A program made the position numbers and the translations under genes. Shown here piece after piece: positions 11,228 through 20,479 of a stretch of 64,000 nt of DNA (positions are counted from its first letter, which is position 1; each line of letters starts with the position of its first letter). Source of the DNA: Gonatopus flavifemur (lineage: Eukaryota > Arthropoda > Insecta > Hymenoptera > Dryinidae); assembly GCA_018340375.1 (NCBI GenBank), contig JAFFJZ010000014.1:1178001-1242000 (forward strand). The letters run 5' to 3'. The notes under the pieces are model-generated. The model was not told where the DNA came from and searched no databases. It worked only from the letters and a program-made list of their open reading frames with translations.

Positions 11228-12046
11228 TTAAGCGTTCTTTCTTTGGTGAGCAGAAACTATCCTTGGTATCTCATTGAAATAGCGAATAGTCCTTGAGGGG
11301 TCATTCAGATTCTTCAACTCTTCACGTAAGTTCGATAGATGATTCCGTTGCTTCAAGGTACGATCTTGCGATATTCTAATTGAACCATTGTACAACGATT
11401 TGTTACGAAGAATCTCAATGGGTATGTTCCGTGATGCAAATGTGACACAGATCGGACGAGTTTTAGAAGCGTCCTTCTTCTTACCGATACGACGAATCTG
11501 CACATTGTCGTAAGTATCAGGTCTGATTTTTTGAAGAAGATCAGTAACTATAACATGATCAGGAGACCCATCCCTCGAAGATTCTTCACCGTTCAAGAGT
11601 AGAATGTTACATGCCCTCCGATGTGGTTCATCCAGCTCATCTATCAAATCTTCCTCATTGTAGAAACCTTGTGAAGAAGAAGGGGCAGACGATTCCAAGG
11701 TGGATAATCCCGTGGATAAATCCGCTACAGTGTTGGATGAAGGATTTAATTTGATCCCAAAGGCCTTGAGCTGGCTGCTGAGTTTCGAACAAGCAGAATC
11801 AACGATGCTCTGAATTTCCGATAAAAAACCTGACTGATTCAACACGCCATCGAATTTTTCTGCAAGATCAACAGAAGTATCAGAAGACGGGAGAGGCCCC
11901 TTGCAGTCAATCAGTACTCCATTATGCCATGGATGGTGACTTCTCGCTAAACACGATGAACCAGGATGAGATATAACACTGCATGAAGCACAAGATACCG
12001 GTTTATCCACAACTCTGGAACATCCTTTACACACTTTTTTAGGCAT
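11228..12046 (-). CDS. LINE B ORF1, open along its full length
   Basis: The chosen start is the ATG at 12046 (MPKKVCKGC), supported by its match to the LINE A start; the frame is also open upstream to 12148. The protein is about 272 residues. The N-terminal finger keeps all Cys and His positions (CKGC, CASC, SHPGSSC). A middle region around residues 60-130 is Ser-rich and contains short helices. From RRACNILLLNGEESS onward the sequence resembles the RNA-binding part of LINE ORF1 proteins, ending in a basic tail (SAHQRKNA). No stop or frameshift is visible, unlike in LINE A. ORF1 products bind the element RNA as chaperones; whether this copy is expressed is unknown. Confidence 0.75.
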   Translation of the reverse strand: MPKKVCKGCSRVVDKPVSCASCSVISHPGSSCLARSHHPWHNGVLIDCKGPLPSSDTSVDLAEKFDGVLNQSGFLSEIQSIVDSACSKLSSQLKAFGIKLNPSSNTVADLSTGLSTLESSAPSSSQGFYNEEDLIDELDEPHRRACNILLLNGEESSRDGSPDHVIVTDLLQKIRPDTYDNVQIRRIGKKKDASKTRPICVTFASRNIPIEILRNKSLYNGSIRISQDRTLKQRNHLSNLREELKNLNDPSRTIRYFNEIPRIVSAHQRKNA

Positions 12047-12449
12047 TTTGAAGTTTATATGATTGAGATGATGAGACAAAAATTTTTGAATTCCAATAAA
12101 CGGCAAGTATGAGATCCACTGTACTCGGATGAACACACACGCACACACGAAGAGTGTCTCATCATACGTGAGTACACGAGATGTGTATAAGTATCAACAA
12201 ATGGGATAGACCTCGTGGAAACAATATGTAACGACGCGTGAATAAACCAATGTATTAGGAATAGATTCACTAAAAATCGCGTGCAAAAACACAGTCGTCC
12301 GGAGAAATTCACACAATAAGCCTGCTAATGGAACAATCAACAATATAACAAAGAATAGGAATTAAGTGTGCACGATAAATCATTAAATTACGAAATTTTG
12401 TAGAGAGCGAAACATTTTACGTCCTCACAACTATACTGCGGTTCTCAAC

Positions 12450-13401
12450 TTTTTTCTTGGTGTGTGCTATCTAATATGTCATTGAATCTCACTAAATGTC
12501 ATGTGATGAGATTTTATAGAGGTGAAAATGCTATTCATTCTCCTCATAACTTGTCTCATTCTCTGTTATCACCTATACATACGTGAGCTTGGAGTTTCAT
12601 TCAACTCTCGTCCTAACTTCTCAGATCATTACGATCACATAGTTGGTACTTCCATGAAATCCGTCGGATTTATCCAACGCGTTTGTACAGATTTTCGTGA
12701 TCCTGTTGCACTCCGAACACTGTATTGTACTTTAGTCAGACCTCATCTTGAGTATGCATCTCAAATTTGGAGTCCTCATTTAACTCGAGATTGTACAGAC
12801 TTGGAAAGAGTTCAGCATAAGTTTCTGCGTTTCGCTGCCTATCAGATAGGCCGTCCGTTGAGCGTCACTTGTCATGATTACTCATTGATTATGTCTCTAC
12901 TTAACTTGCCTTCCTTGAAATCAGGTCGTTTGTTCAATGATTTTTCATTCGTGTATAGAATTGTTAATGGGAAAGATCGCTGCCCTCAACTGCTCGGACT
13001 TGTACGTTCTAATGTCCCTTCTCGTTCATTAAGACGCCCTGAATTGTTCAATCCAATTCCTCATGAATCGAGATACAGTTATTCTGATCTGGTAAATCGG
13101 ATATCTATCCCAGCTCATTCTTACAGTGATGTGCTTGAATTATTTTCATCCCATTCTGATCTTAGAAAATTCTCTTTCTCTCATTTGTCAAATTCAATAT
13201 CTACATGTCCTTTTCATCTATAATCATCTACGTTAACTGTTGTTGTAATATAAGATGCATGTAGTCGAACTAAACATGATGCCTCGTGCTTTGATGCATG
13301 ATATATATAATGTGGTTCAAATAATGTATCAAGAGACGCAGTAGCGTCTCGACGCCAAGTATATGAAAAATATTTTATGTCCCGAAGGGTCTTCTATACC
13401 C
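12450..13401 (+). pseudogene. LINE A ORF2 C-terminus and 3' UTR
   Basis: LINE A resumes here after LINE B. A frame open at 12522-13223 encodes the C-terminal part of ORF2: LGVSFNS, FIQRVCTDF, then LRTLYCTLVRPHLEYASQIW, which is the well-conserved post-RT segment of Jockey/CR1-type LINEs, and PSLKSGRLFNDF near the end. The TAA is at 13221. A 3' UTR of about 180 bp follows, ending in TACCCG, where the family tail is cut off and RTE copy D starts. Joining this part to 6915 gives the expected reading order, which is the main evidence that LINE B split LINE A. Confidence 0.8.
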
Positions 13402-14550
13402 GTCATCATCATCATGAAGTAATCAGTCTTACGACTGGTTTGATGAAACCCTTCACCCCTGTCTATTATCCGCCAAACGTTTAATTTCTACATATCTAGT
13501 ACATCCCTTGTCTTGTACGATTTGCTTTATATAACTCGCTCTAGGTCTACCTTTACCAGTTTCACCATTCATTTTCCCTTCCAATATTGTTTCCAATGAA
13601 CTCTCATGCCGTAATGTGTGTTCTATCAGATTGCTCCTCCTTTTCACGATGTGTTTCAAAAGATTTCTTTCTTCATTTATCTGCTCGAGTACTTCTTCAT
13701 TTTTGACTTCGTCTATTCATTTTATTCTGAGCATCCCCCTATAACACCACATTTCAAGAGCTCCAAGTCTTCGTTGATCAGTTTTCCCCATTGTCCAAGT
13801 TTCGCAACCATATAATGCTGTGCTCCAAACATAACTTTTCAAGAATTTCTTCCTTACTTCCAAGCTTATATTTTTTGAGCATAATAACCGTTTCTTTTGG
13901 TAGAAAGCCTGTTTCTCTTTTGCTATTTTTGCTCTTATATCTCTTTCGCTTCTGCCGTTTTCTGTAATTATGCTTCCTAGATATTTGAATTCTTCCACCT
14001 GTTCAATTGTCTCGGTATCTATTTTGATTTTCGTTCTTCTAGCTGTTTCCGCTGCTGTACATATCATGAATTTCGTTTTGTCTTCATTTATATTCATACA
14101 ATAGTTTTCCAATAATATTGTTCTCATAGTGTTGAGAATATTTTCTTACTCAGTACTACTCGTGGCAAGTATAGCTATGTCATCCGCGGATCTCAACATA
14201 CTTATATTTTCTCCATGAATCTGTTATTTCGATTGAATTTCCTCCTTCACTTCGTTCATTGCTTCTTCTATATATAAATTGAAAATCAGTGTCGATAATG
14301 AGCATCCTAGTTTCACCGCTCTCCTTATTTGTGCTTCTCCTTCCTGACCCTTTATGTCTATTATCGCACTTTGATTCTTATATAATCCGTATATTATTCT
14401 TCTATCTCCATAATTCATTCCCACCTTCTTCAGGATCGCAAACATCTTCTCCCAGTCCACATTATCGGAAGTTTCCGTATATCTACGAAACCTATGTACA
14501 CAGATTTCTTCAGCGCTATTATTTTCTCTATTACTGCCCTGAGTGCTAAA
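13402..14550 (-). mobile_element. RTE-like LINE copy D, 5'-truncated
   Basis: On the minus strand this is the 3' half of the same RTE-like family as copy C. The 3' end with its ATG-type repeats is at 13402, directly after the LINE A 3' UTR. Coding blocks lie at 14571-14224 (palm start, RRIIYGLYKNQSA), 14127-13717 (thumb and C-terminus, EEFKYLGSIITENG, STALYGCETWT) and 13659-13453 (C-terminal end). Frameshifts separate them. The catalytic box reads SADDIAIL, with Ser in place of Phe but both Asp residues kept. The 5' end, at about 14550, lies inside the coding sequence of the Harbinger transposase. Confidence 0.8.
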
Positions 14551-15986
14551 ATTTGATTTGATAAACCCCACATGTATATAAATGTAAATCCTCTAGAGTT
14601 AAATGTGGGAAGTCAATTATTTCAGCATCTCCAATCTGTTCAAAAATAGAAGTTTCCGCATTCAAATTCTCTTCTCGTACCATGTCAGCTGAGAGATTAG
14701 GCTTCCTTGAATATTCCTGCATTCTTCTTACAATTTGATCATCCAAATACTTAGACTCTATTGGCTGGAAATTGACATTACACAGGGCACACGCAATCTT
14801 AAAGTCCTCGAATAAAGTGGGCAATGCCGTATTTTGGATGGTCTTATCGAAATACTGGAACATTTCCTTCACACGACCGTTGGCAACTTCCACGATGTAT
14901 CTACTCCTCGTGATGAGGCGGGATTCATTCGCCTGTTCAGTAGTGAGTGGTTTTTGTGGAGTATCAGAAGAACTCGGCATTTTAGTGATGAAACCTTTTT
15001 TAAAGATGTCTTTTAGAGCATCTCTAAATCCACGATCTACAAAGAATACATCGCCCTCCTTGAAGCTTGACCATGGTAAGGAGTCTTACAACTGTCTCAT
15101 GATCGTAGCATCGTTCATACTGCCTGGATATGGTCCCCATACGTCGGCTATGTATCCATCAGTAAATACACCCATGAACGATTTTATCAAGTTTCGACCT
15201 CCGTGGACGGAATACGTTGACCTCTGGAATTGAAAATTCGAGCTTTTTTGATGGAAAATGTGAGTTCCATCAAAAACCATTATGATACGGTCACCTGATG
15301 GAGCGTGCAGACTTGTAGCAATATTATTCTGATGTTTTATCATTCCTGGTCGATCTCTTTCAATGCCGAAAAAAGTATTACAAAAATCTTGAAGCAGAGA
15401 ATTCTGACATGACTGAACATAAGTGACTGCAGTTTCCTTTGTGACATTACACCTTATCGTCATCTCTTGGGAAGTATATCCACGTCGAAGTCGCGAAAGA
15501 TATACGCCAAGCGCAAATTCAGGGTTCCGGACTGGTCATGCTCGCTTGAATAGGAAACGTAAAACGTCATGGAATTGCTCTTCACTTGAACCAGTCTCGA
15601 ATTTCAGAATATCCGGCTTCATGTTCAAGGAAGACAATCATGTAGGAGGATTCCTTTCGGTCAAAATCATCTCTACTCACTTTGAGATGATCGATGATGT
15701 CATTGGCGTTCAATAAAATGCCAACATGTTTCGACTTCGAATTCTCAGGGATTCCTAGTACATCATTGTTCCAATGAGAACGACAAGCACACGCTCCATA
15801 TTGTACGAAACATCCAGTTTGAATGTATACCTCCATACAATGTTTTTTGGACAATAATCCCAGGATTCCATTTTGAGCGCATTCTGAAATACAGCGATTA
15901 TGAGATAGGTGGGCTCGATTAATTGGTAGGTGTATACTAGATTGCTCACATGTATCCACAGAATGTTGGCTAGAACTGGACGCCAC
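14551..15986 (-). pseudogene. PIF/Harbinger-type transposase (DDE_Tnp_4)
   Basis: On the minus strand a broken transposase runs from 15986 to 14551. The N-terminal block (15986-15582) has spaced Cys residues and ends CRSHW, like a DNA-binding finger. After a frameshift near 15600 comes EEQFHDVLRFLF, a TGA at about 15537, then FALGVYLSRLRRGYTSQE, a helix-turn-helix. The catalytic part shows VFDGTHIFHQK (first Asp), YPGSMNDATIM, VDRGFRDALK (second Asp) and RYIVEVANGRVKE (Glu). So the DDE triad is present although the frame is broken at least twice. The C-terminus ends at GVYQIK, where RTE copy D was inserted or joined. Terminal repeats were not found. Confidence 0.8.
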
Positions 15987-16405
15987 AGCTTCATTAAGGA
16001 TGGACCGTCTGTCCTTGTCGTATAAGGAATGATAACATTTCTAAAAAAACAAAACATCTGAGTTTTTATGGTAAGAAGATCGACTGACTTTTTCTGAAGA
16101 TCTGGAACATACCGAACAACTTTCCGACATAGTTATCAATTTGATTTCTCGCGCAATATTATCAAGAAGGACCCATTCACAGAATTCACACGCACTATGA
16201 TAACAAACATTCAGATTTATATGAACAAAAAATCAAGATTACAACACGAATCGATTCTTCACAGAAATCAACGATGCAATGGCGGTTAGTACATATTTCA
16301 TTAGATTGATGTGATGGATTGTGAATTGCAATTGTAATCTGAATTAATGAAAATCTTTTACACTTTTCTTTTTCTCTTTCTTGGAGGGTAACAAAAATCG
16401 GCACT
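15987..16405. other. unassigned stretch upstream of Harbinger and mariner
   Basis: About 420 bp of AT-rich DNA with no convincing frame. It may hold the 5' end and terminal repeat of the Harbinger element, whose transposase reads leftward from here, but I see no repeat partner because the other end is lost. Confidence 0.4.
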
Positions 16406-17456
16406 TTTTACACCGCCTCCTTCCATGTGCGGAAGCGTTGAAGATGTTAACAGAAACCTACGGGGACTCGATGATGTCGAAAACACAAGCGTACGAGTAG
16501 TACAAAGATTTTGAAGCAGGTCGTATTGTGGTTGATGATTTGCCTCGTTCCGGTCGTCCATCCACCAGTATCACTGACGAAAATATTGATAAAATTGAAG
16601 AAATCCTCCTCCCAAATCGTCGTGTGAGAATTAGGGAGATAGCATCCGACCTTGGTGTCTCGTTCGGATCGGTGCAGAAGGTTATGCACAATATTTTGGC
16701 CATGAGACGAGTTGAAGCACGGCTTGTGCCGAGAGTGTTGAATTTGTTGCAGAAACAGCATTGCATTGATGTTGCTGAAGAAATGCTTTCTTTGGGCCAA
16801 AATGTTATCGAAGGCATCAACCCCGGTGACGAAACGTGGGTCTATGGATATGACATCGAAACTAACCAACAATCATCGGAATGGCGCTTTTCAGACGAAT
16901 CAAAACCTAAAACACCGCGACAAAGTCGATCTGAAATCAAAGTTTTGTTGACTGTTTTCTTTGATTGCCGTGGTGTGGTTCACTCCAAATTTCTCCCACC
17001 AGATCAGACAGTGAATAAGGGATATTACCTGAGCGTATCGGAGCGTTTGAGGGGAAACATTCGTTGCAAAAGACCAGAATTGTGGAGAGATAACTCGTGG
17101 TTTCTCTATCACGATAACGCACCGGCATACATATCTCATCTTGTATGCAATTATCTGACTCAAAACAATGTTCATACCGTTCCTCAAGCTCCGTATTCAC
17201 CTGATATGGCTCCTTGTGATTTTTTCCTATTCCCACAACTCAAGTTACCACTTCGCGGAGAGCGTTTTGAGACGATTGTGGCAATAAAGTACAATTCGCA
17301 GAAGGAATTGAAGGCGATTCCGAAATCGGCCTATGCAAAATGTTCTGAAGATTGATAGAAGCGTTGGAATATGTGTATTGCTTGCAAGGGAGGTTACTCC
17401 GAGGGAAATGAAGTGAATATCGATGAATAATTGAACTGTTTCTGTTTCATCGAAAA
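16406..17456 (+). pseudogene. mariner transposase 1
   Basis: A mariner transposase missing its N-terminus. Before the long frame (16528-17355) readable sequence includes EALKMLTETYGD and a TAG at about 16498 where Trp is expected. The long frame carries RSGRPSTS (linker), a second helix-turn-helix (IREIASDLGVSFGSVQ), and the catalytic domain: GDETWVYGYD, FLYHDNAPAY and YSPDMAPCDFFLFP, which is the mariner D,D34D arrangement. Two stops (17353-17358) interrupt the C-terminus, which then continues to YSEGNEVNIDE. A 3' terminal repeat lies just downstream. No matching 5' repeat was seen, so the left end is truncated at about 16406. Confidence 0.85.
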
Positions 17457-17482
17457 ATTCCGGCTACTTTTTGATCAGAAGG
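17457..17482 (+). repeat. 3' terminal inverted repeat of mariner 1
   Basis: The sequence TTCCGGCTACTTTTTGATCA followed by GAAGGTA sits about 30 bp after the transposase end, as in other mariners, and is followed by TA. The expected partner (TGATCAAAAAGTAGCCGGAA) was not found upstream of 16406. Confidence 0.55.
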
Positions 17483-17564
17483 TATATTCAGTGTACGTAG
17501 ATTTTGCAAGTGCAGGAAAAATTCTTTTTTCAAATGTGCGTGTGTCATCCTGAATATAATCGGT

Positions 17565-17947
17565 CGAGAACCTTCACTTCTACCAAGTCAATACACACTC
17601 TCAATGTTTTGTTTACATATACGCACATTGGATTTGATAAGGCCTCCAAGGACAGTTTAGATGAGGTCTTGATTCGTTTCTGCAGTATCAATTATATTAT
17701 AGGATATAATGTTTTTCGCTTTGTCCCTATTTTTGAGTGTATTCATTCTACCACTCCAATTGTCTACCTGCTTTTCGAGGTGCTCACATTTCATTCCCAG
17801 TTTATCACACTTCTCCTCGAATTCTCTTAGTTCACTGCACGAAGAATCATTCGATGAAACCAGCATCTTTGTAGTAATTTCTAACGCATCCGGGTTGTTG
17901 TTGGAACTTTTCACTTCACTTTGTACATTAATCATAAGATTCGTCAA
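17565..17947 (-). pseudogene. LINE ORF1-like/N-terminal fragment (coiled coil)
   Basis: On the minus strand about 97 residues are open from 17947 and the similarity continues past a stop to 17565. Residues 40-80 form a heptad-rich coiled coil (ELREFEEKCDKLGMKCEHLE). It is followed by AKNIISYNI, TAETNQDLI, and beyond the stop by NIESVY and LGRSEGSRP. This order (coiled coil, KNI-type strand, IESVYRLGR) is typical of the N-terminal region of insect endonuclease-reverse transcriptases and LINE ORF1 proteins with an RRM-like fold. It could be the 5' part of the RTE-like family here, but no overlap with the other copies proves this. Confidence 0.55.
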
Positions 17948-18159
17948 TTCGTCTCAAGTGGTCATTTTATATATCTCTTCGGAATATAATGTATAAACAG
18001 ATTCACACGAGCTGGAAGCAGGCTCAGAGTACCACAATTATCGAGAGCGCATTGTAAACACGTCCACATGATGTGAAAGCCAAATTTGAACTCAAAAATA
18101 TATGTATATACTAGATTCGAATGCACTCCTAGGATGCAGTTATTGGAATGATTAATGAG

Positions 18160-18545
18160 AAGAAATCATCATCATCATGAAGTCATCAGTCTTATGACTG
18201 GTTTGATGAAATCCTCCAACCCTGTCTATTATCCGCTAACCGCTCAATTTCTGCATATCTACGACAACCCTCATCTTGTATACTTTGCTTCATATAATTC
18301 AATCTACCTCTTCAAGTTTCACTATACACTTCTCCTTCCAATATTGTTTTCAATAAGCTATCATGCCTCAATGTGTGTCCCATCAGATTACTTCTTTTCA
18401 CGACCTGTCTCAAAAGACGTCTTTTTCCATTTACCTTGTCAAGTACTTCTTCATTTCTTACTTTCTCTATCCACTTTACTCTGAGCATCCTTCTTTAACA
18501 CTACATTTTGATAGCTCGAAGTCTTTGTTGATGAGAAGGAATGCG
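18160..18545 (-). mobile_element. RTE-like LINE copy E, 3'-end fragment
   Basis: The minus strand matches the 3' ends of copies C and D: the ATG-type repeat tail at 18165-18180, GACTGGTTTGATGAAAT, then the C-terminal coding region with many stops. The 5' end fades at about 18545. It is too short to encode anything. Confidence 0.75.
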
Positions 18546-18928
18546 AAAACAAAATAAAGTCCGGATTGGGATAATTGATAGGCATAATGGAGGTTTGCAT
18601 TGATTTTTTGTTGTAGAAGAGAATTCCTTATCGATTGTTCGAAGAAGAATCATGGTTTGAACACTTGATCGACAGAAGGGGGTGACAAAGAATTAAGAAT
18701 GAATCGATCTCCATTCGATTCCTATGGGTTTTATTGTTTTCCATCAGTTATGCACCATATATCATTCATACCTCCTCCCAGAATGCCCACTTCTGGGGAG
18801 TCAGGGAAAGTTCAAAAAAGTGGAAATCGATCATGGAGATTCAGAGAGTGAGCGAAACAATTGTCAGAACCCCCACAGCACAAGCATGTCCCAAATAAAC
18901 TCTCTTCACTCTCAGAATACGGAAGAGT
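18546..18928. other. unassigned DNA
   Basis: About 380 bp with no frame, repeat or motif that I can assign. It leads into the hairpin at 18929. Confidence 0.3.
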
Positions 18929-19059
18929 GAGAATTACACTCGAACGGAAAGACAGGTTCCCTCCTGGCTGCTCGAAGAGTGGAATTCAACTCTGTGAGAG
19001 TGATGAATCACTCTTCAGGCAGCTAGAAGAGAACCTATCCTCTCGTTTGAGTGGGAATC
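18929..19059. repeat. 131-bp imperfect palindrome (hairpin)
   Basis: The left arm includes GACAGGTTCCCTCCTGGCTG and CTCGAAGAGTGGAATTCA; the right arm carries the reverse complement with a few changes (GAATCACTCTTCAGGCAGCT, GAACCTATC). The centre lies near ACTCTGTGAGAGT at about 18995. The arms are about 60 bp each. It may be a small foldback MITE, but no target duplication was identified. Confidence 0.6.
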
Positions 19060-19428
19060 TGGCCCTTGCCAATTGAGAGAGTATGTCAGTCCCGAAAGAA
19101 TTCATAATGAATTCCTGAGAATTCTTCAAGAGTTCTCTTTGACTACAAGGGATCCATGAAGAACCCATTCTGGATTGTCGTACCGGAAATTCCTGGAGTA
19201 TCAAACAATGAATCCAATCCAGAACTCTTCAGGAACTCAAAAGGACCAGGGTGCCGTGTGGGAAGTCAGAGGATTATTGGAGGACTTCAAGAAATCGTTC
19301 GAAAGAAAAAGTGAATGTTCCTAGTGGATCTTGGATCAATTGTATCGAGATCTTGAGAAGGGAGCATCCGAAAAAGAGCCTCACTTGAGCAGCATGAATG
19401 AGGTGACCCCATGTGTTCGTGCGTTTCA
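19060..19428. other. unassigned DNA
   Basis: About 370 bp between the hairpin and the T2 element. It contains several GAATTC-rich short repeats but no gene that I can support. Confidence 0.3.
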
Positions 19429-19436
19429 CTGTTCAA

Positions 19437-19915
19437 TAGACCGGAGCGGAATACTGTAAACCCTCCGGATTGAGATGTAATAGCAAAAACAAGTTGTTAG
19501 GGATCAATACAAGATCAGTAGATTTTGGTCTTATGAAATCGGTCAATATCTTCCTATCGCGCATCGCGATTGAAGATTCGAGAATTTGTCCGGAATTGGG
19601 GAATTTTCAAGTCTTTGGTTGAAACGATTTGGACAATGTCAATTCACGTTTACCCAATGTCCGGAATATTTTGACAACGCTAAAGTGAACAAGAATGTTT
19701 GGAATCAGAATGTCCACCTCTGTGGAAATGGAGGACAAAAAAGAAATGTCGAGGAATAGGAAAGAAATGTGTAAAAATCGTATTTTGACACGCTTTTGCA
19801 TACTAAGGTGTTATACAGTTACAGCTCAGGTTATGCAGCTCTTGGCTCATTATGTATGAGAATAATGACTCAGAACTCACCACGTGAAGGTGGCTGCACA
19901 TCGAGTTTCACCCAC
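19437..19915 (+). repeat. T2 left terminal inverted repeat
   Basis: About 480 bp matching, in inverse orientation, 25840-26311. The subterminal block at 19535-19574 (with TCGCGCATCG) also matches the T1 repeats. The inner end is at about CACATCGAGTTTCACCCACG. Confidence 0.8.
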
Positions 19916-20479
19916 GCCCTACCGAACCTACTAACCAACCGAACGATCAGAAATGAAGAGCTTGGGTATTATTATTTCGTCCATTTCAAAGTTTTGCCAA
20001 CGCAAAATTTGATTTAGTCTCAAATTTTGACATAGATGGCCGAGATGTGGAAGTGGGTCTGATATATCCATCGCGATGACTAGCACCATATACTGTAGGG
20101 TGGACTGAAAAACCAAGATTTTTGGAATCCGGAACGTAATAGTGCGAAAAAGACGGTCTGGACGAACACAAATCGAATGAAAAAAAGATCATTCAAATCG
20201 GTCAGCATTTGACCCTCGCGCATCGAGCTTCAAGTTCTTCAGTTTTCACAATATTCAGCGAATGCAATATATTTAGTCGGAAAAATTTATATTTTACTAT
20301 TTAGTATGAGGAAATAATTGTTGAGTATATAGGAGAGTTTGCAATCCCTCATAACTCCGCAGGAAAGCTTCAGATCCAAAAATGCCGAAGGAAAAATCGA
20401 ATGAATTTTCGTGAGGATTGGGCTCCTGAATTATTGAATATGTAATGGTTTATTGTCAATTTGAAGTGATCTCTCACTC

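Larger units (their letters stand above)
6916..12449 (-). mobile_element. LINE B, second copy inserted antisense into LINE A
   Basis: Read on the minus strand this is the same family as LINE A, with the 5' end at 12449 and the 3' tail at 6916. The tail is TAAATAAATAAATG-like on its sense strand. It sits exactly between the two halves of LINE A: AATCT on the left, and a right flank that continues LINE A at TGTGTGCTATC. The flanks AATCT and TTTCT may be a weathered short target duplication. An RTE-like LINE (7171-9056) replaces about 0.6 kb of its C-terminal coding region. ORF1 is intact and ORF2 is broken. Being inside A, B is the younger insertion. Confidence 0.85.

Noticed and set aside
17709..17996. 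Plus-strand 95-codon hydrophobic frame
   Set aside because: It is the antisense of the coiled-coil LINE fragment, whose motifs are recognisable on the minus strand.
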